64,000 nt of DNA from Polytrichum commune. Lineage: Eukaryota > Streptophyta > Polytrichopsida > Polytrichales > Polytrichaceae. The stretch lies in assembly GCA_950295325.1 (NCBI GenBank), contig OX485806.1, positions 22,818,001 through 22,882,000 of the forward strand, read 5' to 3'. Both the position numbers and the translations under genes were made by a program. The notes beneath the pieces were generated by a model, which worked only from the letters and a program-made list of their open reading frames with translations, made no database searches and had not been told where the DNA came from. Shown here piece by piece: positions 11,339-22,328 of the stretch; within the stretch, counting starts at the first letter, position 1; each line of letters begins with the position of its first letter.

Positions 11339-11412
11339 AGAGGGAAAAATAATGTATTTACGGATACTATTGAAGGGCAATTGTATCTGAGTTTCTGCAC
11401 AGCACACCACCT
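11339..11412. repeat. 72-bp direct repeat, copy 2
   Basis: Second copy of 10021-10092, about 95% identical by eye, followed on the minus strand by an open stretch reading VALWASAGIIG. That piece resembles membrane-spanning sequence but cannot be assigned. Confidence 0.6.
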
Positions 11413-11686
11413 TTGTAGACAATCAAAAGGACAACTTTCTAATGCAAATTGCTTCGAAAATGAAGAGAGCACTCACAAGAAGTGTCTAACAAGTGGGACC
11501 TCTTTAGAACAGGCTCATTTTCAAAGAGGTTATTTAAGAAATTCAATGCATGCTTAATGTATTTATACATTAATCTAAATACCTACAGAAACAAGTGTAT
11601 TCAATTTTACTATCTGCATACCAATTCACTCAGTACAATTCTGTTACTCAATTACATTAGATAATCTGAAATACAGACAATGGTAC

Positions 11687-11833
11687 CTGCGAGATAAGCG
11701 GCTCCGCTTCAGTTCGTTTCACGAAATGAATGGAATTGCGTAATAAGGAAGTTGATTGATCACCCAAGAGCACCTCCCCAATATCATCCAGCACTCTCAC
11801 TTGAATATATGGATCTTTTGGTGGTGAAGCATC
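11687..11833 (-). pseudogene. Captured exon of GINS subunit PSF1
   Basis: A 147-bp, stop-free exon on the minus strand, precisely bounded by TATTCAG and GTACC, coding for 49 residues. Key parts are PPKDPYIQVRVLDDIGEVLL, then HFVKRTEAEPLIS. This is the C-terminal B-domain region of plant PSF1, a subunit of the GINS complex in the replicative CMG helicase. No other PSF1 exon is recognised on either side, and it sits between other unrelated gene fragments. I read it as a captured exon, not a resident PSF1 gene. Its intact splice sites mean it could be spliced into a chimeric transcript of the element. Confidence 0.7.
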
Positions 11834-12346
11834 CTGAATATAAATATTTTTCAGAACAAATGAAGAATATATCCTATGATTAGTTCCACTCATTGTGAAC
11901 TTACCGCCCACTTAAGGCCACTTTACACTATGGCCAAAGGCTGTGAGGGCCCTTGAAACTCATCCAAAGGCTGTATGATGGTAAAATGTTGGAACCTAAA
12001 TTTCCTTCTCCACTCTGAGAGCATGAAATGTACAGTTCTGAATGCCAAATCAATTCAAGTCCGTAACATTCAGAAAAATGTAAAGCAATTCTAAGGGCTT
12101 ACTTAAGAACCCAAATATGACCAAGGTGTAAGTGGAGTTTCAGTATTTGTATATCTTATAAGTGGAGTATTTTCCATTCAAATATGTAGATGTTTTGAAG
12201 ATCCCTTGAAGATCCCTTGAAAGATTCTAAACAACACACAGCATAAAGATGTTGTGTGATGATCAAAGAACAAACACCATAAAGACCACACGATGTTTGA
12301 AAGAGATTGGAGTACTACGTCCTCAAATTCTATCATCTACTCCACA

Positions 12347-12576
12347 CTCGATAGGGAACATCGCAATTGGGAGGACCTAGTTGTTCAGTTACGAAATCAC
12401 CAAACATGCGCTTCCATTAAACACAGCTGAGTACATCCTAGCAGAACTGACTTTCGAGACAATTTTTGCTGACACTTCATCCTAGATTTTGAAAAGCAAC
12501 ACAAGTTTTGTTGTGTAGATCTAATCTGTAGAAGTTGAAGAACATGAAAAACGAACTGAATAACACCCGCACACCT
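12347..12576. repeat. 230-bp direct repeat, copy 1
   Basis: Matches 13372-13601 base for base apart from a handful of differences and has exactly the same length. A more diverged version, preceded by about 100 further homologous bases (12250-12346), lies in intron 2 of the P450 gene at 27190-27487. No coding content is recognised. Confidence 0.85.
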
Positions 12577-13186
12577 GTAGATCCCTTGAAGATCCAAAAA
12601 GCCCATTCTGGGCCTCAAGGTGTCTTACGGGGTTTAGAGCCTACTTGATATATTTAGCTAAATGTGCCAAAGTGACCCTATCTAAAATTATTTAATTCAT
12701 CATTTGCATTAGTACAATGCAGCATGCATATATGTAAATTAAATTACAGAGAGATATGAACTCTTATTAGTGACCTAGACTCAAATACATATCACATGTG
12801 TTTAGCTAATCACCATTGTCACATATGGCTTTTATTTTCACTTCCTCATTTTATCAGGTTGTACTAAAATGTGGATTCAATATGCTAGACTAAATAAAAT
12901 ATCATCTCAATGCTTGGTTGGGGACTGGGGTTTGTACAAATTGTCACTCGGATAAACACAACCCCCTGGTCCTTCAAGGGTTAATGCAAAGCTGCTAAAG
13001 TATTAGATTCATCTTACTTCGCTTGGTTAAATCTGTATCAGATACTTGAACTTTGACCCAAGGTCTTTCAGTTGCCCAATTCAATATGGGTTTGATGGCA
13101 ATCAAATTGCTCAAACATTGTCCAAGGATGCAGTTAAACATTCTATAAACTAAGCACAATCTTCTGGCAATTGTTAAACATTTTGA

Positions 13187-13355
13187 TTGCCTCCAAACCC
13201 ATTGCTCTTGATGAATGCTCCATCAGCAAGCAGAATGATGAGTTTTTTTGAGGAAGATCATACAGATGTGTGCTTCTTAGTAGACAACAAGCAGTTCAGA
13301 TGTCATCGATTTTTATTGGGTGCTCGATCTGAATACTTGAAGGCTAGAACAATAG
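13187..13355 (+). pseudogene. Captured BTB/POZ-domain fragment
   Basis: The plus-strand frame includes FFEEDHTDVCFLVDNKQFRC and HRFLLGARSEYLKA. The pattern DVxFLVxxxxFxxHRxxLxARSEY is the N-terminal half of the BTB/POZ fold, found in plant Cullin-3 adaptors and ankyrin- or armadillo-BTB proteins. The frame runs out immediately after EYLKA, where the 230-bp repeat copy 2 begins, so only about 35 residues of the domain remain. It has the opposite orientation to the other captured exons. Confidence 0.6.
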
Positions 13356-13371
13356 GGAACAATATTGGGTG

Positions 13372-13601
13372 CTCGATAGGGAACATCACAATTGGGAGGA
13401 CCTAGTTGTTTAGTTACGAAATCACCAAACATGCGCTTCCATTAAACACAGCTGAGTACATCCTAGCAGAACCGACTTTCGAGACAATTTTTGCTGACAC
13501 TTCATCCTAGATTTTGAAAAGCAACACAAGTTTTGTTGTGTAGATCTAATCTGTAAAAGTTGAAGAACATGAAAAACGAACTGAATAACACCCGCACACC
13601 T
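13372..13601. repeat. 230-bp direct repeat, copy 2
   Basis: Copy of 12347-12576; both are in the same orientation, 1025 bp apart. It abuts the end of the BTB fragment, which suggests that the duplication or insertion truncated that fragment. Confidence 0.85.
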
Positions 13602-14690
13602 TATACATTGATCTCGCGCAGCAACACCGCTCAGAAACAATCATCACAAGATGGAGTGTCAACACTCACCGCATCATGAGTACTGGAGCCAGCCAGCGCC
13701 AAACTCTGCCGGCAGCGAGCTTGAAGGCTACAAAGTTAAGGAGAAAGATGAAGCCCAACACCGGCTGCCCTATCTCCTAGAAGGCTCCAAGGCATGCTAG
13801 TATAGATCCAGGTAATGCCAAAATGTATTGAATCTCGATCCCACATACCATTGCCGATCGTGTAAGTCCCTGTTTCTGCCGAACTTCAACAATTCAAATC
13901 TGCAGCCAGAATTAGGTAAAGACTTCAACTTACGAGCTTCATTCAAGCACACCATATCCATGTTTAACTCCACTAGTTGATTTAATCGAGAAGCTCAGTT
14001 GACATAGAAAGACAGGAATGGAGTCTAACAGGATACCATAGAAGTAACCGGAAAACCCACCTTGTGGCAGGAAGGGAGCGATTGACTGGCCCGTAACATG
14101 GAAACCCTACAAATTGAGATTCCAGCCATCTTGCAACTTCTCAAAGAGACACGAATCTAAGCGACTTCTCAAAGAGACACGAATGGCAAGAAACTAAGCC
14201 ACAGGGAGGTGATTTGAGGAGCTCATCAGAAACCCCACAATCACACCCTACAACTGGTAATTTACAACCCCTTTGCATCACAAACCCTTACAACCACACC
14301 CTTAGCTACACAATCTAGAAACCTTGAACCTCAGCATGGGAGATGGGTACCTTACCAGGAGCGGAGAGCACAATGAGAGAGGAGCGCAGATCGAAACGGA
14401 GAGAATGAAGGGGGGACTTCGTCAACAGTCTGTGACCCCTGCAGACCCACAGCGAAGTGGACTGCATCCACACCTTCCACATGAACGGCTCCGATGTCGC
14501 CACGTGGCGCGTAAAGAACCCTCCCAACCTGCATCCAACGCCCAAAACCCCAACGTGTGCTTCTCCCGAATTTTCGGAGCTGTGGGGCCGCGGAGCATCT
14601 GATGCAGGCTTGTGTTGAGTAGTGCCGGATTTGGTGGCGCCAATGTAGCTGACATCGGACATTTGGAGGCTATTCATCCCCATTAGTGAT
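13602..14690. other. CACTA interior, unassigned
   Basis: Mostly short direct repeats (for example CTTCTCAAAGAGACACGAAT twice near 14140 and 14165). A minus-strand frame at 14655-14422 begins MSATLAPPNPALLNTSL and is Ser/Arg-rich further on. It resembles an organelle transit peptide and could be the first exon of another captured nuclear gene for a plastid protein. Nothing decisive supports this. Confidence 0.3.
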
Positions 14691-14729
14691 TTGGACACAA
14701 CATTACAACACTTAGCAGGTAAGAAACAC

Positions 14730-14990
14730 TTACAGACTCACTGCAGCTTGTTGCATGGGCTTCATAATCTCCTTGATCTTCGCGACGCGTTTGTCGCGTT
14801 CCATCTCATAGGAGCACCTGTCGAGGTCTCCATCGTCATCTTCAATGGGACCGCTGACAAGAGGTTGGCCACGCTTCTCTTTGGTCTTCGGAGGTCTGAG
14901 AGGTTCGGTCACGGAGTCCATATCCTCAGCCTTATACTTCAAAGATTCGCACAAACTACCTCTATACTCTCTACAGATAAGACAACAATT
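14730..14990 (-). pseudogene. Charged exon of unknown origin, possible 5' exon of the TNPA-like gene
   Basis: The minus-strand frame includes KAEDMDSVTEPLRPPKTKEK and YEMERDKRVAKIKEIMKPM. The Tyr-Glu-x-x-Arg-x-x-Arg-Val pattern followed by a Lys-rich helix recalls the N-terminal segment of some plant B3-type and transposon-derived proteins. It lies upstream of the exons at 9001-5343 on the same strand and could be spliced to them across the captured region. No homologous family is certain. Confidence 0.3.
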
Positions 14991-15111
14991 TGAGTCTCTT
15001 GCCTTGAGCCCAGACGTGCAATACGCCATGGACTGCAATGTATTTAGGGGCGGGGACCTAACGGATACAATCCGACGCGCCAGGGCTTCACTATGTAGAT
15101 TGTTCCAATTT

Positions 15112-15186
15112 GAATAATGACTAATGAATGACTCGTGAATGACTAGTGAATGACTTTTGGATGACTACTTAATGACTAGTGAATGA
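15112..15186. repeat. GAATGACT-type repeat cluster 3
   Basis: Seven or so GAATGACT(A/C/T) words in 75 bases, immediately left of the 190-bp tandem array. Confidence 0.65.
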
Positions 15187-17050
15187 AAATAGGCATACGA
15201 AACAAGAATGGATTTCATCACACTTACGTATAAGTGCGGTATATGAATCGGGTGGAATCGATTATGATATATTAAAAGGTCCACTAAAATTAGGCAAACA
15301 GGGTGAAAAATGTTGTTTATTTCAGGAACATGGTAAAAAGGGGTTGGAATTGGAATTTACTTAGGGCCTGATTGAAATTACTTTTACAAAACACGAACAG
15401 GTTTGGACACACTTACGTATAAGTGCGGTGGATGGGTGGGGTGGAATCGATTATGATGATCTATTTAAGGGTCCACTAAAATTAAGCAAACAAGGTGAAA
15501 ATGTTATCTATTTCAGGAACAGGGTAAAAAGGGGTTGGATTTGGAATTTACTTAGGGCTTGATTGAAATTACTTTTACAAAACACGAACGGGTTTGGACA
15601 CACTTACATATAAGTGCGGTGGATGGGTGGGGTGGAATCGATTATGATGATCTATTTAAGGGTCCACTAAAATTAGGCAAACAGGGTGAAAAATGTTGCC
15701 TAATTCAAGAACAGGGTAAAAAGGGGTTGGAATTATGATTTACTTAGGGCCTGATTGAAATTACTTTTACAAAACAGGAACGGGTTTGGACACACTTACG
15801 TATAAGTGCGGTGGATTGGTGGGGTGGAATTGTGTGAGAAATGTTGTCTATTTCAGGGTCGGAAAACAGGGTAAAAAGGGGTCGTAATTTGCATTTACTT
15901 AGGGCCCGATTGAAAGTGGGTATAGGAAACAAGAGTGTGTTTGGACACACTTATGTATAAGTGCAGTGGATGGGTGGGGTGGAATCGCTTAGGGTCTATT
16001 GAGGGCATGGATAAAAATAGGTGAAGGGTGTGAAAAACATTATCTTTTTCGGTCTATTTCAGGATTAGGGTAGAAAGGGGTCCGAATTTGGATTTACTTA
16101 GGGCCCGATTGAAATTACTTTTACAAAACAAGAATGGGGTTGGACACAATTACGTATAAGTGCAGTGGATGGGTGGGGTGGAATTGATTATGATGTATTT
16201 AGGGAATGGATAAAAATAGGCAAACAGGGTGAAAAGTGATGTCTATTTCAGGGTTGAGGGTAAAAAGTGGGTTGGAATTTGGATTTATTTAGGGCCCAAT
16301 TGAAAGTAGGGATACGAAAAAAGAATGGGGTTAATGACACTTAGGTAGAAGTGAGGTGAACGGGTGGGGTGGATTTGATCTGGATGTATTTAGGGGTGGA
16401 ATAAAATTAGGTAAATAGTGTGATCTATTTCAGGGTTGAGGGTAAAAAGGGGTCAGTTTACAGGGTAAAAAGGGGTCGTAATTTGCATTTACTCAGGGGC
16501 CGAATGAAAGTAGGTATAGGAAAGAAGAACGGGTTTGGACACACTTAGGTATAAGAGCATCCTCACTCGATCTAGGTAAAGCTCACTGCAAACCTAAACC
16601 TATCTTTTGACTGACCTAAAATTAGAAACTTAAATTACCATCATTAGAAGCACACCTAAATAAACGTGAGATATTTCTCAAGAAAAAAGAATTGTAAAAA
16701 TTTGACGTAGGTGAAATCCCTCATTGAAAACACCACATTTTCAAATTTTAGAGGGAGTGTACCAAATCTTGCTTTAAAATGGAAAGATCCTCCCACACTC
16801 CCTCCAAATTTTTGACATTTAGAGGGAGTGTGGGAGGATCTGTCCATTTTTAAGCAAGATTTGGTGCACTCCCTCTAAATTTTGAGCAATTTTAAGCAAG
16901 ATAGGTCTTGGTTTGCAGTGAGCTTTACCTAGATCGACTGAGGATGCTCTAAGTGCGGTGGATGGGTGGGGTTGGATGGATTATGATGTATGTAGGGACC
17001 GACAAAAAATAGTGAAAAAGGGTGATCTATTTAAGGGTTGGATGAATGCG
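15181..17050 (+). repeat. About 190-bp tandem array, eight units plus a remnant
   Basis: Successive units can be aligned on the motif CACTTACGTATAAGTGCGGT at 15221, 15410, 15601, 15793, 15948, 16147, 16338 and 16542. Spacings are 189, 191, 192, 155, 199, 191 and 204. Each unit also contains GGTGGGGTGGAAT, a GGGTAAAAAGGGG motif and TTTACTTAGGGCC. A Tourist MITE at 16555-16949 interrupts the last unit, whose remainder resumes at 16953. ACTTACGTATAAGT is nearly palindromic. The array lies between the captured-gene interior and the TNPD gene. Confidence 0.85.
16555..16949 (+). mobile_element. 395-bp Tourist-like MITE (copy in CACTA)
   Basis: Terminal inverted repeats GAGCATCCTCA / TGAGGATGCTC and a perfect 3-bp TAA duplication (16552-16554 and 16950-16952). 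Both are features of PIF/Harbinger-derived Tourist MITEs. A second copy of exactly the same length, in reverse orientation, is at 54725-55119. The interior holds further inverted repeats (CTCCCACACTCCCTC / GAGGGAGTGTGGGAG). An open frame of about 60 codons inside is not regarded as a gene. Confidence 0.92.
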
Positions 17051-18343
17051 GGAGGTAGGAAATAGTGAATTGGATGTTGGGGAGATTTAGGTATGAAGGA
17101 GAAAGGTTGCTATTGTGGCGGATTGGGTTTGGTTTCATTCGTGTAGGAGCAAACTTTGAATGGAATGGAACGGAACGTAACGTAACAGATTGGGGTGTGA
17201 ATGGGTTACCCCGGTTAAGCTAGGGTTTCCATACGCAGAGCGTTCCAATTTGAAGAACGATTAAGTAACGACTAGTGAGTTACTCTTGAGCGACTGGGAA
17301 GTCAATGTTGATTGACTAGGGAATGACTACTGAATGACAAGCTTATGACCAATTTATGAAAACTGAAAGACTAGTGGTAATCGAACCCCTGATCAGACGC
17401 CACAACCCTATAAGCCCGTGAAATATGTTCATTCTGTTGCGTCAAACCTCTGGCCCAAGACATGTGCATAGCCATCTTTATTATTTGGAGGATAATTTCG
17501 CCAGGTTAGAGCTAGGAGTGGAACTTATCAGCATGGTCGCAATATATCGTCCTATGTGCTGAAAATATACCAACTATGTACCCAACAACATATTCGTCCC
17601 CACAAACGTCTACCACGTATTGAATGGAGGGACCAACCCTCGGCGCATTCTTAATAGTCCAATCAGCTACATGTTGCCATGCTCCAAGTTTCCTTTATTC
17701 AAATGGGGTCTACTCTATAATATTCCTTAGCATGATTGGCAAATATCGTGCAGTATAGAACTTCAGCTTGTGATTTCTCAAACTCAACCGGGTCATATGT
17801 AACTAACTGTCGGTCCCCCCCCCAACAATTAGTGAAGAATGCTCACTATTGAGGAGTGTGGACTCACCTGATGTCCATTTTGTGCATAACCAGTAGAGAT
17901 CCTAGTGCACAACTACTTGAGATCGTGGTGTTTCCAAGCCCACATGGTTACGTGTAGATGTCCTTGCACTTTTTTCTTTAATGGTTTGAGATATATTTCA
18001 GGAGATTTATGTAGTATGAGCATAGAACCTACAACTTAATTCAAGGGATGCAATCGTCTCACAGTAATTTGTGATTGGCAAACCACAAGAAGGGGGCATA
18101 TACCCTCTGACCAACTAGTCAAGGTTGCTGACTAGTGAATGACTAGTAAATGACACGGGGATGACTAGTGCATGATTGCCCACATGTTTAGATATGTCTG
18201 GTTACATGTGAACGACTAGTGTGTGAGTACTCTACGACCAGTTTATGACAGGTTGTCAACCAAGAAATGGGTGGATACAACCATGTTTAGGGGCCTAATA
18301 TTAAAGTACCTAATATGTGCATAGTGGCAAGCCTGCAGGTTAC
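17051..18343. other. Upstream region of the TNPD gene with ATGACT clusters
   Basis: No gene recognised. Clusters of GACTAG(T/G)GAATGACT-like words lie at 17260-17350 and 18128-18240. The segment GCCTGCAGGTTACATGG at 18331-18346 looks like a splice acceptor followed by the likely TNPD start codon, so an untranslated leader exon could lie in this stretch. Confidence 0.4.
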
Positions 18344-21300
18344 ATGGACCATCGAAGACTCCCTCTTAGTGACAGGAGACGGCAACAACTTCGAGACGAC
18401 CATCTGTGGAGGAGGGAGCAAGAGAGGGCCAGATTGTATGGCTTGAGACGAATTCATTGCCCATGCTCCAAATGCAAGGGACGGGTTCAATGCTCTATTG
18501 CAAAAGTGAAGGACCATCTAATCCGAAATGGGAGGGAACCCAGCTTCAGAGTGTGGAGGGGGCCTGGAGAGAGGGACGGATCCGATGAGGAGTGGGAACA
18601 TGAGCTTAGTAGACCCCCAGGAGCACATGACGGACACATTGACGAAGGGTTGGATATGCACGCGATGGTTGAGGACGCATTCACAAAAATTGATGAGGCA
18701 CCAGCCCCCCCCCCACTACATTGGAAGATCAGTTGGAGGACATAGTAATAGGTGCCTTCACAGTCGTCGATGAGCTGGCCCATGATGACCACGAATTTTC
18801 TGACGATGAGCTAGAGGACGAGGTTTTGGGGGAAATTGGAGGTGGCATTGCAGAGGAAGACAATTATGGTGATCCGCACGAGTTGGAAACAGCAATTGAG
18901 GAGTTGTACCATGGAGCCAAGTCTTCGGTGTTGGCCGCCACAATATTGATAATGACATTGTGTACGGTCCATGGTGTGAGCAACAAGTTTGCGGACCAGC
19001 TATTCACCCTCTTCCGCGAACACCTACTACCCAGTGAGAATATGCTACCCAAAAACCTCCATGCTGCAAAAGGCTTGATTCGGAAATTAGGATTGAATTA
19101 CAATACAATTCATGCATGCCAAGCAGGTTGTATATTATTTAGAGGGCAATATGAAGGTGCAACTCATTGTCCAAAGTGTAAGAAACCACGTTACAAAGAC
19201 GAGGCCAATAAACGGAGGCCTTGGAAAGTACTTAGACACTTTCCCCTAATTCCAAGACTAAGGCGTATGTTCCGTACACCCACAATATCTAAACTCATGG
19301 TGTGGCATGCAAAGAACACAAGCAGTGATGGATTGGTAAGACATCCTTGTGATTCAAAGGCATGGAATCACGTACATGAAAATGTAGATTATAGTTTTGG
19401 CCAGGAAGACCGCAACATTCACTTAGGAATGGCGGCCGATGGAGTAAACCCTTTCAAGTTGCAACGTACGAGTTGGAGTACATGGCCGGTAATGTTGTTA
19501 AATTACAACATACCCCCATGGTTGACTACGAAGAAATTTTTCATAATGTTGGCGTTGCTAATCCCGGGAAAACAGTCTGTGACATCTCAATTCTTCGATG
19601 TGTACTTGGAACCATTGGTAGAGGAGTTCATCCAACTATGGAAGGGTGTGGATGCTTATGATGTGCTCAAAGAGGTGGGGTCAAGGGCCTTCAAACTTAG
19701 AGCAATTTTGTTGTGGACCATACACGATTTTCCTGGTTATGGGACAGTTGCAGGTGTTGCACATCAGGGCTATGTGGCATGTCCTGTGTGTGGGCCTCAT
19801 TTTAAAGGTGAACATTCTATCGAACTTGGAAAGCAAACCTATACAGACACAAGGAGGTGGCTTGCCCATGACGATCCGTGGAGATCACCAGAAATGAAAG
19901 ACCACTTCAATGGACGTATAGAAGTTCGCGGTAAGCCCAATGTGGTTAATGCAAATGAGCAAATGCAGCGAGCCACCGAGTATCAAACCTGGTTGGATGC
20001 AGGCAACAAAGAGGGTGCCGCTGGAGACCCCTCCAAAACACACGGCGTGAAAAGGAGGAGCATCTTACACAACTTGCCTTATTGGAAGGTATATGTTCCA
20101 GCTGCTTTGACTCAATTGTTGTATGCATCCTCACAGGGAACGACATGTCCAACTTAAAAAATACTAAAAAACGACTGAATGTGCTCATAGATGGCATAGA
20201 CAAGTGCACGTGTCAGAAGCATTTAGTTGTTGAGTAGTAGCAGAATAGTCGTTTACCATACACATGGGCACATGTCCATTAACATAGTCGTTTGAAAGTC
20301 GTTTACAATACATATGTTCAACCAAGGGAAATGACTACGAGAAACTACACGTCTGGAAACGTGGCAACACAGACGAGAGTATATGCTCCCACGACCCATC
20401 CATTAGTACAGTCGGTGCGTTACAATACGTCCACAATGACACAAAATTAGTAGTCGTTGTAGACATCAACGACGTAAACGCCAGTCGTAATCGTAGTCGT
20501 TATCGGACGAGTTTCCGCAGGGTCCTTTCACTAACTAGTATATGACTATATTGCCAGGATCTGCTCATACGATACACCCTGGATGTTATGCATTGTGAGG
20601 CAAATTTTTCGAAGAACATATTGAAGACCGTCACAGGACACAAGGACACAGTAAAGGTCCGCCGCGACCTGCAACGCAGAGGCATCAGGCCGCATTTGTG
20701 GCTCATTCCCCACCCAAGGAAAAATGGGAAAATGTTGAAACCGGCGGCCCCGTATGTGTTGACAAGCGAAGAGTTCGAAGTATTTAGTAGTGTTATCGAG
20801 AACCTGAAGACACCATCAGGACATGTTTCCAACATGGCTCAGTACGTACGGAAGAGGACGTTCGGGGGTTTAAAGTCGCATGACTACCATGTGCTTATGC
20901 AGCAAATCATGCCACTAGCACTACGAGGTCTTTTACAACCTGGTCCACGAATGGCGGTGATGAGGATTTCGAAAGTGTTCCGAAGGATATGTGGGAGTGT
21001 TTGGAACCCATTGGAATTTGAAGCTCTTCAGGCGGACGTCGCACGGAGCATGGCACTTCTGGAGATTCATTTCCCTCCTTCATTTTTTGACATTATGACG
21101 CATTTATTGTATCACCTTGTCGATGAATTGGACATGTGTGGTCCCGTCTCCACAAGGTGGATGTATCCTATTGAAAGATACATGAAAACCCTAAAGCATT
21201 ATGTTCGGAACATGGCAACACCGGAGGCATGCATGGCGGAGGGTTACGCGAGGGATGAATGCCTAGGTTTCATCACGGAATATCTACACAAGTTTGAAGT

Positions 21301-22328
21301 GGTTGACCGTCGAGTATAGGATGCGGATGAGGAGTACGGAGATGCAGAGGAGGTGCTAGAAGGGGCAGGAACAAAGTACTTGATGACACCAGCATTGAGA
21401 GATGTAGCCCACCAATATGCTTTGACGAATTTATCCCTCATGGCACCTTTGCATAGGTGAGTGTGACCGTGTTTTTTTTTATTGCACATTATTGTGTCAA
21501 TGTGCCCTGTTATTTTGCAAAAATATGAACGCCTCTGTAAACCCCTACTGCCTGAGCGGGCGGATGAGTCCGTCATGAATAATGAATGACTAGTGAATGA
21601 CTAATGAGCGACTAGTGAGCGACTCGTGAATGACTATTGAATGACTTATGAGCGACTAGTTAGCGAGTGGTGAAGGACTAGTGAATGACTTATGAGGGAC
21701 TATTGAGCGACTGGTGTATGACTATTGAATGACTGGTTGGATGTACAGGCAATGGAAAGTGGAACAGGAGGCGAATCCCAACATATCGGCTTTTGGAAAA
21801 TGGATTAAAGACGTAGTACGCAATCACCCTGTTGACCCGAACGATGAGGATGACATGGATAGGGTTCTGATGTGCAACAGACCGTCACAGTTAGCCACAC
21901 GATATACGAGGATGAAGGCATATGGAAACCACTTTCGGGTGGAGGACCAACAGTCCAGGACATTAAAAACCTACGATAGCGGAGTTGCCTCTGTGTTTCA
22001 CATGCCCTGCGAGGGTTCGGAGGAGGTGACATTGAATTATGTGGGAGTACTAAAGGATATACTAAAATTGAACTATGGGCCAATTCGTACACCTGTCATA
22101 CTTCTTAGGTGCGAGTGGATGAAGCAATTTGACAATCGGGGCAACCCAACGTATGTAAGAGATGAGGCTGGATTCATGGTCGTGAATTTCCGCCACAGGG
22201 TTCCTCAGATGTTGGATCCGTTCATATTTCCCAGCCAAGCGACTCAAGTATTTTGGTCAGACGAAGTGCGGAAACCGGGGTGGAAAGTAGTTTTGGCAAA
22301 GGAGGCACGCTCCCAAAGACATGAATAG
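18344..22328 (+). pseudogene. TNPD-like CACTA transposase (Transposase_21), broken
   Basis: Three exons fit: 18344-20088 (AAG/GTATAT donor), 20558-21456 (GCCAG acceptor, AG/GTGAGT donor) and 21749-22328 (TACAG acceptor), about 1070 residues in all. Order: an N-terminal Cys box (IHCPCSKCKG), an acidic linker, then the Transposase_21 core with AAKGLIRKLGLNYNTIHAC and a CPKCKKPRYK finger. It continues with MAADGVNPF and HDFPGYGTVAGVAHQGYVAC, then CPVCG. Exon 2 holds YTLDVMHCEANFSKN and the DUF4218 part (FPPSFFDIMTHLLYHLVDEL); exon 3 holds the DUF4216 part. Two lesions are visible: a frameshift in a run of ten C at 18705-18714 and an in-frame TAG at 21317-21319, after which the frame stays open to the donor. 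TNPD binds and cuts the 13-bp CACTA ends. The codons between lesions look well conserved, so inactivation seems fairly recent. Confidence 0.88.
21575..21748. repeat. GAATGACT-type repeat cluster 6, inside TNPD intron 2
   Basis: About fifteen words of the type GAATGACTA, GAGCGACTA or GAAGGACTA about every 10-12 bases fill most of the 292-bp intron (21457-21748) right up to the splice acceptor. Confidence 0.75.

Noticed and set aside
16656-16847. Open frame of about 60 codons found in both 395-bp MITEs
   Set aside because: It overlaps the internal inverted repeats of a non-autonomous element; similarity between copies reflects element identity, not coding constraint.
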